A DNA stretch of 38,878 bases from Gonapodya sp. JEL0774 (GCA_027604505.1 JADIIX010000175.1:1-38878); one strand, 5' to 3'; numbered from the stretch's first letter, positions 9,595-22,000 are shown. Program-made: numbers and translations. The notes: generated by a model from the sequence alone, not told the origin.

Positions 9595-11948
9595 TGGTGG
9601 GATTTTTAGACCGGGAGGATCAGCGCTCCGGCAAGTGCTGGGCCGAATGAGTGGGGGGGGGTTCGGCACCACCAATGAAAATGAAGCAGCGCTGCGGTTA
9701 GAACAGTTTTGGCGGATAGAAAAGTTTTGTTCGCTCGCACGCTGCGCAAAAATTCACTCCTCTAATCCCCGATTCCAAGCGAATTTCAACGTGGTTGCTA
9801 CAAGCCAACTGTGCCGGCCACAAAATGAACTGCTGTTTAATATATCAAGTCTATGATTTGCCACGATGTCTGTATGTGGAGGAATGGAGTTCCGAACACA
9901 CCCATGCCGCTATGTACAAACTGGGCGAATCCCAATCCATGGAAAAGCATCTCCTATCGACTAACCCACCACAACGTCCCGGATGATAGGATGGCATCCC
10001 GCAGAAGCCGCTCCCATTATTCCCATCGAGTGACTGCTTGTGCAACCCTCATCCCCTTAAAAGTGGCATTCACCGACATACCTATCCCTCACGTTTGAAC
10101 AAAGGATGCAGTCTCGATCACTGCGGATCAAGAAGTTTTCCATCACAGTCGACCATGATGGTGTACTTTTTGAAACGGACAATGATAATCGTGAGTTCTA
10201 GCTGCGAAAATTCATTCTCTATCTTTGCGTTCAATTCAACTCGTATTGGACTCAATGAATATCGACGTGCCGAGTTTGAGGAAAAGCGATTGAGTAAATG
10301 ACTCGGGCATGCTGCGGGATCATAGAATGAAGGTGAGTCGGTCTCTTTCCCCGTCTTCTCAGTGTGAAACGGGGATGCGTGGGCAGCGAAGTGGTTAATA
10401 GTTGTGGATTGCACCTTATATAATTGCAAGAATGTAGCAAAATAGAACATGATGTTCTTCCTTATGCTCAAATGAATTACGGGGAGAATCTTCGTTCTCC
10501 AGTCGTTTGCTCGGTAAGTTGTGGGGAACGTACGCCTCCGCAACAGCGAAGAATATATACGCATGCCTTTTTTTGCTTTCTCAAGATGCAAGTTCGAAAC
10601 AATAAATCACAGTAGATTTGCACCCCACGGAGCCTGACTTGCAATATAGCACGAGGACGGCCACTGAGATAGCATAACAGACTATTGACAACGAATATGT
10701 TTCTGTTATCTTGATGATTGATTTTTCTGCGCTCGAAGAAGGTAGAATGCATCGACATTGATGCACCCACTGGTAGAACTTTCGTTCCAACTGTCCCCGC
10801 ACTTTCTTCTTTTGCGGCAAGGTAAACTTCAGTTCCCATGCAAGCACTCAGCCTGGAACCACCAAGGGTTTGCGATAGAGAGAAACGACTTCGTTCGCAA
10901 TCGTGGCAAAGTCACACTGGTGATATGTACCAAGGTTGTGCGGGCTCGAGAACGGATAAAACGCTGTAGTGGACCCAGCTACCGCCCCCAATTCTCCTCG
11001 CGTGAAGTCTTGCTGTTTTTGCGCAGCCCACGATAGCCCACTGTCGGTCCAACACGGCCTTACAATCTCATCCTGTATCTTTTCCCACATACTTGATAGC
11101 CCACATGCTCCCAAGTCCCACATGGCAGTAACCTTGAATATTTACTCTTTGAGCCCCATCTCGAGCCCACACTCTTCTGAAGTGCACACTAGTGATGGGC
11201 TACCAGGGAGGAAGGGGACAGTGGAGATGCAGACAAGGTAGGCGGCGGTGAGAGTGCGTGGTGGATTGGTGGTTGGGACAAGCGGCGGTGCAGATTCTCA
11301 TGCAAGATACAAGCTTAAGCCTTGCAGTCGAAACCATATTCACTGAGGGTAGCGTTCTAACAGAGTGACCGATACTTGGAAGGAGGCGTTCATACAGGGA
11401 TGATCCCAATGAATAAATCGAAGCACTATAATCAGAGAAAAAGACACTCTCACTAAACACAAATTCTCATAAAATCGCACACTACGAGTTGCTGAAGTAA
11501 GGATTTTGCAGCTCGTAAGAAAAAGCTTCACGAAATGAAATAGCCAGACAAACACGGCATGGGACCACGAGCGACCTCCCCGCACAACGGTTGTCTAGCG
11601 AGGAAGCATGGGGGCTTTTTAGATGCCAGTAAAGTGACACCGATGGCGCGGAATTGGTCTCCCACATATCCGCCCCGAATCGTTGGAAGATGAACCCTCA
11701 GGGGTCAGAAGCCGAGCCTCATATCAGTTGATTGGATAGTTATTCTGGCGCCTTGCGTGGAACTTGCTGGACATATACGGGAATGTGGCCTGTTGCTGCT
11801 GCGGTGTGCTGTGGGTTGTTGAGCATGCCTCCACAGCCTGCTTGTGGCGCAGATGTCCCCCTTGTGGCGCAGATCACATCCACATATATTATCACTTGAT
11901 TCCCCGTGACTCGGCCTCACCGTGCGATCAGATAACAACCAGTATCAA
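9595..11948. other. Gene-poor region with scattered coding-like fragments
   Basis: I cannot build a gene here. On the plus strand, 10106-10190 reads MQSRSLRIKKFSITVDHDG and onward and ends at a good GTGAGT donor, but no convincing next exon follows. At 10740-10831 a plus-strand stretch reads CIDIDAPTGRTFVPTVPAL before GTAAAC. On the minus strand, 11123-10848 gives 91 open residues, including DEIVRPCWTDSGLSWAAQ and LGTYHQCDFATIANEVVSL. These may be pieces of a decayed gene or exons of a gene I could not resolve. The remainder holds promoter and UTR sequence of the flanking genes. Confidence 0.3.
11841..11874. repeat. Short direct repeat upstream of the lipase-GTPase gene
   Basis: The 14-mer CTTGTGGCGCAGAT occurs at 11841-11854 and again at 11861-11874, a 20-bp period. 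It sits about 75-110 bp upstream of the start codon, so it lies in the 5' UTR or promoter and could be a duplicated binding site or simple slippage. Confidence 0.6.
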
Positions 11949-14900
11949 ATGCTCGCAGCGATCGCCGCCCATGGGACACCCGCCCAGCAAGTTCTCGTCA
12001 AGCATGGAAATGGTTTTAACCGCTTTGAGGTCGGCCGCGGTCTCACAAGTAGCAAGATCAAGGCTTTCTTCGACAATCTCCAGAGCCACGACGAAAACGG
12101 GCAGGTCAACTACGTGAACAAGGACCCGGACGTCCTGTATGCCCAAATGCCGGATGGTACCGAGCAGTTGATCCGTGCCGACGCATCGAAGTGCTTCACT
12201 CTTGAATGCTTCCCCACACCTACCCTCGGATGCACTTTTCTATTGGAGAGCAAAGACGCGGACGAATGTGTCGGACAGACGGGTATCACCAAGCGACAAA
12301 TGCAAATGGCGTTTGCCTTGTCGGAAGCTGTGTACTCAGACGATCCGGCATCCGAATTGTGTTCATATGAAAAGAATCAGGACTTTCTGAATGTAGAGAC
12401 TGTCAGGTCGGACCTCAGCAACTCCATACGGTACGCTGTTGGATTCCCCCGCTTCACCTCGCACCAATCACAAGGCGAGGTCTATATTGCCATCCGAGGG
12501 TCTGAAAACAGGGACGATTGGATGCGAAATCTAGACGTTGCTCCGAAAATTGTCAGCTCTATTCGATCAGAGGACGCCGACGTCGCTTTACGGTCATTAA
12601 CAGAGGTTGACGCAGCCTCCCTCTCGAGACAAGAAAGGACCTCTGCGGGGATATCGAGCTCAGCAGGTATGAGAGCCATCTAGCTAGGAGAGATTTGATC
12701 TGACAGATTGTTTGTGGTTCAGGAACAAGCGCCAGCACCATGCACCGGGGATTTGCGGACTCGTCTCTCTACCTCCCTCTCGAACTTCTTGAGGACCTTG
12801 TACACGAACGCCAACGACAACTTGCGGAGGCATCACCTCCCAGCTCTGACACAACCGCCTGGAGCGAAAACGAGAGTGATGGCGGCTACGATGACACTGA
12901 CGCTCCAATTCAAGCTGTCAAGGTAGGATACCCCGACGCTCATCACCGACAGATACAGGTCATTCTCGCGGGTCACAGGTTTGTTTCTCTTTCCTCCCGA
13001 ATTACATGATGCGATTCTAACCCGGTCACTCTGCCAGCGCTGGTGGTGCTGTCGCCCACTGCGTGCACTCACTCTGGAGGCTGACCAAGTCCCAAGCACC
13101 AGTAACTAGTCACGGGAACAGTGTGCAGGTAGCGTCCGTTGGATTTGGCTCCCCGTTCTTTGCTTCCAGAGCGTTGGGAAAGGAATTGGCCAAACTGCCT
13201 GGCAACAAGGGCAACCGAATGTTCCTGAACGTGGTGAATGGTGATGACCCTGTTCCAAGGTGCCTCAACGTGCTGGAGACTCTCAAAATGTATCAAAAGG
13301 AGCTGTCATCTTGGGGCACAATCGCGCTGGAGGCTGTCGCGGGATTTGTCATGCCTCCTGTGGCTGCCAAAATTGCGGTGAATGCGGCCAAAGTTGCAAT
13401 TCAAAACTTGGACAAGGTCTCAAAGACCGTGAAAGACTGGCAGAATCATGTAGAGACAATGTACTACCCAATCGGCCATTATTGTTTCCTCCAAATGGAA
13501 AATGTGGGAGGCCATGACGAATTCGGACTCGGTAGTGCGTATAGAGCCGGTTACGACATGGAGACTGACCCTGGGAAAACAAAGAAGCGGCTGGGAGCCC
13601 GTAAGTGTGCGGCTTCCATCACAGCTGCGCTTTCCTAAAAACAACCTCCCAATCTTAAAGCGGAATTTTACGCCGAATCCGCCCATTATGTGGAAAATTA
13701 TCGGAAGATGCTGGGGGAAGCAAGTTTCTTTGCCAAGCTTGTTGATGAGGCACGCGAGGTAACACCTCAGCACATCTTGGAGCCGGACATTGACCCCAAG
13801 AATTGCACATACACTTCTAAAGTTTCTGAGGACCAGAAAGCTCTCAACGTAACTGTAAGTATTTCGTTTGCTAATCCATGTAGCGTGCAGAGCTGAAGCT
13901 GCAAACCCATTCATTCACGTAAGGTTCGATTGGCGGGTCGGAATTTCAACTATTTTGCAGCTGGTCGAGGTCTTACCAGAATTTTTCTGGAAGACTATGG
14001 TTCATCTGAAGACAAAATTGAGCTGGTGGTGAATTTGAGGGAGTCGGGACGATCATTTATCGTTGTCTCTGGTACGTTTTCAGCTGCAGATTACTTGAGG
14101 GAATGCCCGAAAATAATTTGTGCTTACTAGGATCGGTGCCGAAGGAGCGCATCCGGAGAGATCTAGATACCTTCAATTTGCGAGTTACGTCAATCTTTGG
14201 ATACCCTGGGAACGATACTGCTACCAAACTTAGGTGGAGAAATGGGAAAATGCAACTCGGGTATATGCAAAAAGGGGACATTGCCGTGGAGCTGACCATG
14301 GCGGATCAGATGCGAGCGGAATTTCTCGAACCGCTCCTCACAAACCTGGTACACGTAAGCATCCGGTGTGAGTAAATCCCAAGGTTATGGCTCCTTATTG
14401 CTTTTTCCTCTTGTAGCGAAGTGTGGTAGCCGCGCTCTTCATTGATCATGGAGACATCGAGCAAAACAATCTCGTCGTGTTGTTGCAGAATCTGGATTCG
14501 ATATGCGACACGCGGATGGCAAAAGCGGCACTTCATGTACGGAAAATGAGCCTCCAACTCAAGAAGCCAGCCAGAATCGACCAAGAAATCCTCGATCACA
14601 CTGTCAAGGAAGCTGAAAGGGAAGTTCAAAAGGTTTTGAAGAAGTTCATAGATCCGCTCGCGATCACATTTCAGTACTCAAACGTCACTAAAGGCGCTGT
14701 ATTAGTAGCAGCAAGCGGTGTGGTAGGGGGTGGGGCGTTCGTTGCAGGTGGTGCTGCTGTTGCGGCACTGGCGCCAGCATGGGCGGCCGCCTGGATTGTT
14801 GAGGCAACAGCAGCAGGTGTTGGAAGTATTGCTGCAGGCATTGGACTCGTAATTACAGCCAGAGTACGTGACTCCTTGTTTGAATGCACCAGTTCTGTTG

Positions 14901-16253
14901 TTGATGCCCTGGCTGTGCCCTTCTAGGGCTATAGAAACCTCCTCGAGTTCGAGAAAAAGAAGCATGACGACGAGAAATACCGAGAAATATTAAAAGAGAT
15001 ATGCAAGGATCTCAATGGAGTTGAAGCATCTGCAAGTTCATCGCTTAAGGTTGACGAGCTGGAACAGCATATTGTAAAAGCTCTGGCTGGAGTTAGTGCG
15101 CCACCGAATTTGCAAGTTGCAGAAACACAGGCTGCCGAAGAGGTCGTCTTTCGCAAGGAAGGGCGCTTGCACGATAAAAGCGTGTGTGAGTGTGGCATAT
15201 ATATCACAGGGTGCAAACTCTCGCTAACCTCGACCACCAAAAGTTCGTGAGGTTGCAAGGGACACACGCGTGGAGTGGCTACGCAGGGCCTACATGAGCA
15301 AGCTCGTTCACACAATGCGAGTGTCCATGCTTAAGGACATTTTTATCGTTGCCATAGGCACGTTCGTGTTGCGTACATACGTTGGTACAGGATTGTTGAT
15401 TTGCATCACCGCACTTCCGCAGGTCCGCAACACGTGGGGAAATCCGAGGCTCTGCAAACCTTGTTCCCAAATTCTGGCATCGAGAAGTCGGAGCATGGAA
15501 AGCACACCCTCTCTGTCACGTTCTACCCAACAGAGCTGGACGGTCAGCAAGTGACGGTGGTGGACTGCCCTGGTGGGTCAACAAAAAGGCCACAACTGCA
15601 ATGAGCTTTTGCGGCCCACTGATCTCGCATCGCAAAGGATTCGACGGCGTCCTCGACTCTAAGGGAAACTACATGATGAAGAACCAGAAGGAAATGGAGC
15701 TAATGATGAGACACGGCTGTTTTATTGGTGAGCCGCAGGGCAACAGTTTGCGTATAATTCTGGGAGTTGAATAGCCGGAAAACACAGGCTCCATATTCCT
15801 ATGCCTCTTGAATTTTGGCTCTGACGTTAATCAGCAAGCCCTTCTTTTCAACGACGAGGTCATCTCAAACCCAAACTACGTCCGCTACCCAAAGCTACTT
15901 ATGGTTAATAAGGTGATATCAACTTTGGGGCGCCTATGTGACAGCGATCAATGACAACGTCTCCTTCATAGATTTTGGAGAACAGCGACTATATGCACAA
16001 GCTGCAGGTGAACCCCCTCGCGGTGGATGCTGAAAGGCGCAAGTACTCGGACGCCCTTCACGTCCCTATCTCACAAGTGCAACTCACCGACATGCGAATC
16101 GGAAAGATACGCGAGAGCTCCTCGATTGCGGAGCAAACCACACACATGGAGCGATCCCATCTCGCCAGAGAGCGGGGCGTGTGGGGCAAGAACGAGGTGA
16201 CGCACTGGATCCGCCAGCAGATAAGCGACATACACGAGGCAGCTGCGCTGTAG
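11949..16253 (+). CDS. Class-3 lipase domain fused to a P-loop GTPase-like domain, 13 exons
   Basis: Exons: 11949-12666, 12723-12978, 13038-13600, 13661-13854, 13924-14071, 14131-14354, 14417-14863, 14927-15185, 15244-15357, 15423-15572, 15638-15727, 15788-15912, 15972-16253 (3,570 nt, 1,189 aa). The N-terminal half resembles fungal class-3 lipases: GEVYIAIRGSENRDDW at 176, nucleophile elbow GHSAGG with S325, Asp in VVNGDDPVPR (394-395), His in YYPIGHYCFL (H472). A linker leads to a Gly/Ala-rich hydrophobic stretch (about 794-850), then a charged helical region, then a G domain: P-loop GPQHVGKS (975-982), DCPG (1022-1025) and VNK (1094-1096), with a 93-residue tail. The NKxD position reads NKIL. 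The P-loop codon is split by an apparent GC-AG intron. Lipase substrate and nucleotide use are inferred only. I do not know this domain order as a named family. An in-frame 36-nt stretch at 12922-12957 was kept as exon. Confidence 0.85.
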
Positions 16254-18256
16254 TTGTTCTTTTTAATAGACGTAAGAAAATTTTGTTTTGGTCTTGCTTG
16301 TAAGTGGATCACCCCGGTAGTACTCCAGCCACCCGAGTATTATTTGTATGTGTCGCGAAGACATAGTTGATACATTTGCCAAGCAGAAATGAGCGTCCTG
16401 CGTTATGCATCTCTCAAAAATTAATCAAAACTGCCTCAACTCGAAGACACAACTATTCACTTGAAACCATTCCAAACAGCACCAGGTAGGCTTTTAGCTT
16501 CATCTTTTTCACTCTAGGGAAGATTTGATGAAAATTTGTACTGTGGTGTACTGCGGAAGCCATACTATGTCATCATAATGAATGATTAGAGGACAGACCG
16601 ACTCGTCAACCCAACGCCATCGGTAATCTTTGATGTCGTCTCTTCTGGCACCGCACTTGGTCCGTGGAAACTCGGATCAATGCCCATCCCTGCACGACTC
16701 TTGGCCATCCGATCACGACGATGTGGAAGGATACAAACCGATCACGAAAAAAATCTAGAGCATGCAAAAAGAACAAACTGCAGTGACTTTCTTTTGAGTA
16801 GATCGTGCGATGGAGCGTGAGAACGGCCCTCGAACGCTGCGAGAAGGGTTTCGGTGGTTGGTTGAACAGCCGCGTGTGACACGACAAACACCATGGGCAG
16901 ATTTGAATCATGACGAACGGCGTTTTGAGGCTCTTTTTTGCTGAAATGAGAAACGTGGCCGTTGGTGAGATGTGTGTGTGTCTCCCTCGACCGAGTCATC
17001 AGGGAGCCCATCGCTCATCGGTCATTTTCTCTTCAAACTTGCGAGGTAAAAATAGGCAAGAATACAGATGCCTGAATCGACTCCATTAAAGAACCGTAGA
17101 TGGTGCCCAGCTCAGGACCACGGAACGCACCCTGGGGAAGTGCGCACATCTCATTTCATTGTTGGTATGTATATCGCCGTTAGCACCTCGCCAGGCCACT
17201 GGGCCCAAGTAAAGCGACAGTATTTGGTGTTAGAAAGGACAGATGTGGAGAGGCCACAATTGTATGCAAGAGGGGCAGGGCCGCGTGTATGGTGGGCGGA
17301 ACGTTGAGCGTCGAACAGGTCCCAAGACCGGAGGGACTGGGTGTTGGACCCTCTGTGGCAGTGTCGAAGAACAACTTTGGAGAGAATGCAACCAGCTCAA
17401 CCAGCTGCCGGTGTTCGTGCCTGCAGGGCAGTGGATGGCGGGAGACGCCCAGTGGAGGGAACACGGTGAGAGAGCGCGCAAGGGATGGCAAAGCCCAAAG
17501 GTGGTGGACACGTACGTGGGTGGACATAGGTGGAGAGGTGAGATTGTGAAATTGATCCGTCGTGCCGGCAACTGAGGTCGCTCCAAAAGAACGAAGTTGC
17601 TTCGCGGGTGGATGGAGATTGAGAGTACGATGGATGTAGGGAATGGGGGCGATGGATAAGTCTGGACGTTGGCGAACAGCGGAGATCGCCTTTTCCTGCG
17701 TGGTGTGGTGTGCAAAGAGGGGCGAACTTGAGGTGGACGTGGGGGAGAAAAAGTTCCGGCATTATGACACAGCCAACTGTAGTGCCGAGGAATCGTTGCT
17801 GCTTTACCCCTTGATGTGTGATATTGGTGTATACACTCCGTATAGATACCGCTGATTCTACTGTATACATTGTGTTCAAACCCCTCCTCCCCGGTCCCTG
17901 AACCTGGCCCACGGAGCACCCCACGCACGCTTACGTGGACCAATTCCATTCGTGGGTGAGTCCGTTCGGCACTACGTACATATTGTGAGGCACGAATTCG
18001 CGTGTGAGTTCGTGGAGCCAAACGGCGGATAGGCGCGACAGTGTCTAGTAATTGAGCACAGGTATGAGGTGAGGTCGGGCGACTATGCGACCACGTCATT
18101 TGGTCACTCGGGTTGCTGGATTTCGGGGAATGAATTGCGGCGACCGACTAGGGGGGTGGGCAGTGAGCAGTTTGGGCGAGGTTGATGGGTGGGATGGGTG
18201 TCAAGGCCGAAGAGTGATTGTCAAAGGTGAGATGAGGGTTGCATCCACCTCTCGAT
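16254..18256. other. Intergenic region, no convincing gene
   Basis: Only unsupported open frames are present. Minus-strand frames at 16742-17011 (including LPMVFVVSHAAVQPTTETLL) and 16606-16911 look mildly protein-like, but I found no splice partners. The long minus frame at 17230-18099 is Pro/Ser/His/Arg-rich and resembles composition-driven openness rather than a gene. I see no RNA gene or mobile element. Confidence 0.4.
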
Positions 18257-18601
18257 CTATTCCCTCTCCCGACAAAACCATATCTGACCTGCCCGTGGGA
18301 ATGCCTCTGAGATGTCCACGGCGACAATCTCGATCTGATGCCCCCCCGCCTCATTTCCCCCCAACTCCCCCCCCCTCGCACCATCTCGCGGCACATCCCG
18401 GACCGTAATCCACCTAGTCCCGAAAACTATCCACCAGAACCCACCGTTCATTGCCACACACAATATAATAAAGCAGGAAAACTTGAAGACAGCAGAGTTG
18501 AGGATGTGTTTCTCCTCGTCGAAAGAACGGAAGTCCTGGTAGATTGAGCGGAAGTCCGGGATGAGACGGCGGGCAGGGGCCGGTGTAGGGTGGGAGGACA
18601 T
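18257..18601 (-). CDS. Possible small membrane protein
   Basis: The frame begins at an ATG at 18601 and reads MSSHPTPAPARRLIPDF, DFRSFDEEKHILNSAVFKF, then one hydrophobic segment FSCFIILCVAMNGGFWWIVF, and stops at 18257 (114 aa). The first 65 residues look like a genuine protein: a polar N-terminus followed by a single membrane helix. The part after RDVPRDG is Gly-rich and may contain an intron (GTGCGAG donor near 18390, acceptor just before GTCAGATATGG), which would give a protein of about 80 residues. The family is not recognised. It faces away from the mtIF-2 gene, with 455 bp between start codons. Confidence 0.35.
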   Translation of the reverse strand: MSSHPTPAPARRLIPDFRSIYQDFRSFDEEKHILNSAVFKFSCFIILCVAMNGGFWWIVFGTRWITVRDVPRDGARGGELGGNEAGGHQIEIVAVDISEAFPRAGQIWFCRERE

Positions 18602-19056
18602 GGTTGGGTTGGGTGATGGGGCCAGAGGGGTGTGGACGAGTGCTGTGGTTGTGCAAGGGCATGACCAGCAACATATATACCATATATTACATGCACAATG
18701 GCACCATGGACTGCAATAAAATTTTGCGATGGCGATTAAATTCAATCTGCCCAGGTGGTGGAAAATCAAGCATGCTCCAGTCAACCCGCTGGGTGCTCCC
18801 CTTCTCACCTCAGTGATCCATTGCTGCTGATTGTGAAGCTCCGCCGGTTGGATGAGCGTGCTTTCTCCTGAAGCAGAGCGTGGCTGGTAATGTTATGTCA
18901 TTGACAAGTCAATACAATCTAGATGTGTACCAGTGTGTGTACACGTCATGAAGGGTGAAACTGCGGCCATGCAGTGATCAAAAAACCGTTGTCAGCGCAC
19001 ACTCGATTTATTCCCATCCGAGTTTCCACACCGCAAGGAAAGGAATCGCAGACTCG

Positions 19057-22000
19057 ATGGCGACATCAATGGGGCGATCTGTGCCGCGATATGCCACTCT
19101 TGCCTCTTGTGGATTCCAATTCCTGCCGACGAATCCGTCGCTGCCCCAAGTCCATTCTCTGGCATCGCTCACAGTTCAGCCTGCATCCATTTCTGGTGCC
19201 AGGAACTATAACTCGAACACATTCCGTGAAGATGAAGGTGGACCCAAAAAATACTCCCAGGGCCGGCCTGGAAACTCTGGAAACTGGAACAGGAGACCCC
19301 AGGACAGGAGAGAAGACTCGGGCCGTGACGGCGCACCGAATCGAAGAAATGGGTTTCCACAAGGAAACTCGGCAGATGGCTCTGGAGCTGCCTCGCAAGC
19401 TCGTGGCCCTAGGGACATGGGAGCGAACGGACTGTCTCGGCTTCCGTCCATGGATGGGAGCACAAGACCCTCGAACGGAAGACCCTGGGTGCCAAAAGAA
19501 GAGTACGAAAGGCGAAGAGCAGAACAAAGAGCCGCGAGAAACGAACAAGGTTATTCGGGTCCGAGAAGGGATGAGTTCCCTAGAAGAGATGGTCAGTTTA
19601 GAAGAGATGATGGCCCGAGAACGGATGGTGCTTTGAGAATGGATGATGGCCAAAGGAGGGATAATAGAGAAATGGGCAACTTCCGGCCCAGAGCGGGTCC
19701 CGGATTTCCTCGCAACAATAAGTTCGACGGATCCAGACGTCCCGACATCGACAATATCGGGTCAGGACAAACTTTAAACAGACGGACATTTGAGAATCGT
19801 CAGCCAGCGCCTCGTGATCGAGAATCTCAATTTTATGGTGCGCGGGACGCTGAACGTCAGCAGAGTCCGAAGACACGGACCCCTGCCCCAGCCGGGGAGG
19901 ATGGGGATGCAATCGAGTTTGAGCTGGACGCAGATTTCGTCGAAGAACTTCCGAGAGCCAAGACAGTCAGAGAAGACGTTGCAAACAAGGACCGTTTGGC
20001 GATGAAACCTGAACGCAAGGACGCACCCAAAAAGCCTCGCCCCGCGTCCTTCGCGCCACGACGAACCTCCCCAACCAAAGTCGACTCAGACCCAGACCCT
20101 ATACTTGAAGTGTGGGACGAGGCACTCGACGAGGATGATGTCGACACAATCGACTTCGGCGGCGACCGTGCACGCCATCGACGGCGACGGAGAACCGAGG
20201 CGATTCGAACCCCTCAGAAGCCCGTCGACGTCCTCGTACCCGACTCCATCACCATTGCAAATCTTGCGCAAGCTATCGGTGCGGACCCACGCCGAGTATT
20301 GAGAAAGGTGGCCGAGATGGGGTTGGAAGGTGTCGCTGGGGTGGACCACAGTGAGTATCGGACACGTGTGGGTGGTGTTGTGGACAACATCGAAATGGTC
20401 TCTTGCAAATAGCACACATGGAAGCATCATCGGTCCTAACATGCACTTGTACCACTCCTTGTAGTGCTCCCTTCCGAGCTCGCCTCCCTCGTGGTCCTTG
20501 AGTTCAATATGAATCCGGTGGTCACATCTGTAGCTGAGTCTGATGCTTTCGACGTCCAACCGCGGTAAGCTCCTTCTCACCCGAAAACAGTGTGGGCATC
20601 CGAATTGACCTACTTCTCTCTCACCATTCATTGATGACCAAGACCACCTCCACCGTCCTGGTCTTCGTACCCCGTCCGCCCTCCCGTCGTCACCATCATG
20701 GGCCACGTCGACCACGGCAAAACCACCCTTCTCGACACGCTCCGCAAAACCGCTGTTGCCGCTTCGGAAGCCGGAGGAATCACACAGCACATCGGTGCCT
20801 TCTCGGTCAAATTGAGCCCCCCGGAATCCGACCCCTCCGCGCCTCCCCGGACCGTCACCTTCCTTGACACTCCAGGCCACGCTGCATTCATCACCATGCG
20901 GCGCCGTGGAGCGCAAACCACTGATATCGTGGTTCTTGTCGTCGCTGCAGATGACGGCGTCATGCCCCAGACCATCGAGGCCATCAAGCACGCGAAAGAG
21001 TCCAACGTGCCCGTGATTGTCGCGATTAATAAGTGTGACAAGCCAGGAGCAAAACCGGAGAGGGTTATGGAAGGGTTGTTGAGGGAGGGCATTCAGGTGG
21101 AGGAGATGGGAGGGGATGTTCCATGTGTGTCGGTATCGGGCCTCAAGGTGCGAGACAGCACACGGCGTAGCGCAAATATCGTGATGGAAAATTGTTGAGT
21201 GCTCATTTCTCGCTTTGTTGTCCCCATAGGGAACTGGCCTCGACGAGTTGGTGGAAACTATAGCAACCGTCGCCGAGATCCAGCTTGACGTTCGTGGAGA
21301 CCCGAGTGGACCTGTGGAGGCTGTTGTACTGGAATCAAAGGTTGAGCGCGGGTTGGGGTGAGATACGAATATGCATTTCCCAGGTCACTATGGTGGTAAC
21401 CACGCGATACGTCCTTTGCAGAAACGTGGCGACTGTCCTCGTTAAACGCGGTACCCTGCGGCCTTCGCAACACCTCGTTGCAGGCACATCGATGTGTCGT
21501 GTCCGAGCGATATTAGACGAATCCGGCAAAGCATTGACCTCAGCTGGCCCCTCCACACCCGTGCAAGTCCACGGTTGGAGAGAGCTTCCCGCCGCGGGAG
21601 ATCTCACCCTTGAAGTTCAAGATGGGGACGGGAGGAAGGCTGAGGACTTGGCGAAGAGGGTCGTGGAGGCGCGGAAGGAGAGGAAGAAGAGGGAGGAGGG
21701 GTGGAAGATGGTAGAACAGATGAACGAGGCCAGGGCCAAAAGGAGGAAGGAGAGGGAAATTGAAAAGGCGGTGAAGAAGAAGAAGGGTAAGCAAGTGGTT
21801 GGTGGGACGATGGAGGAAGAACCGGAGGAGCTGGTGCTCCCGATTGTTGTGAAAGGCAGGTTTTGTCTCAAACTCCAGAATTCTGCATTACTTTCATTTC
21901 ATGAGCCTTGATCATTCTAGCTGACGTCCACGGCTCCGTGGAAGCAATTTTGGGAGTCATTGATTCCTTGCCTCAAAGCGAGGTTCAAGTCAAGGTGATC

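Noticed and set aside
12922-12957. Possible 36-nt GT-AG intron in exon 2 of the lipase-GTPase gene
   Set aside because: It is shorter than the other introns, is in frame without a stop, and the ret­ained residues fit before VILAGHSAGG. It was kept as exon.
17230-18099. 289-residue open frame on the minus strand
   Set aside because: Its Pro, Ser, His and Arg-rich sequence shows no domain, and shifted frames over the same stretch are also open, so composition explains it.
19066-19653. Long minus-strand open frame opposite mtIF-2 exon 1
   Set aside because: It is the antisense shadow of the Arg/Asp-rich N-terminal extension; codon bias of the real gene keeps the opposite strand open.
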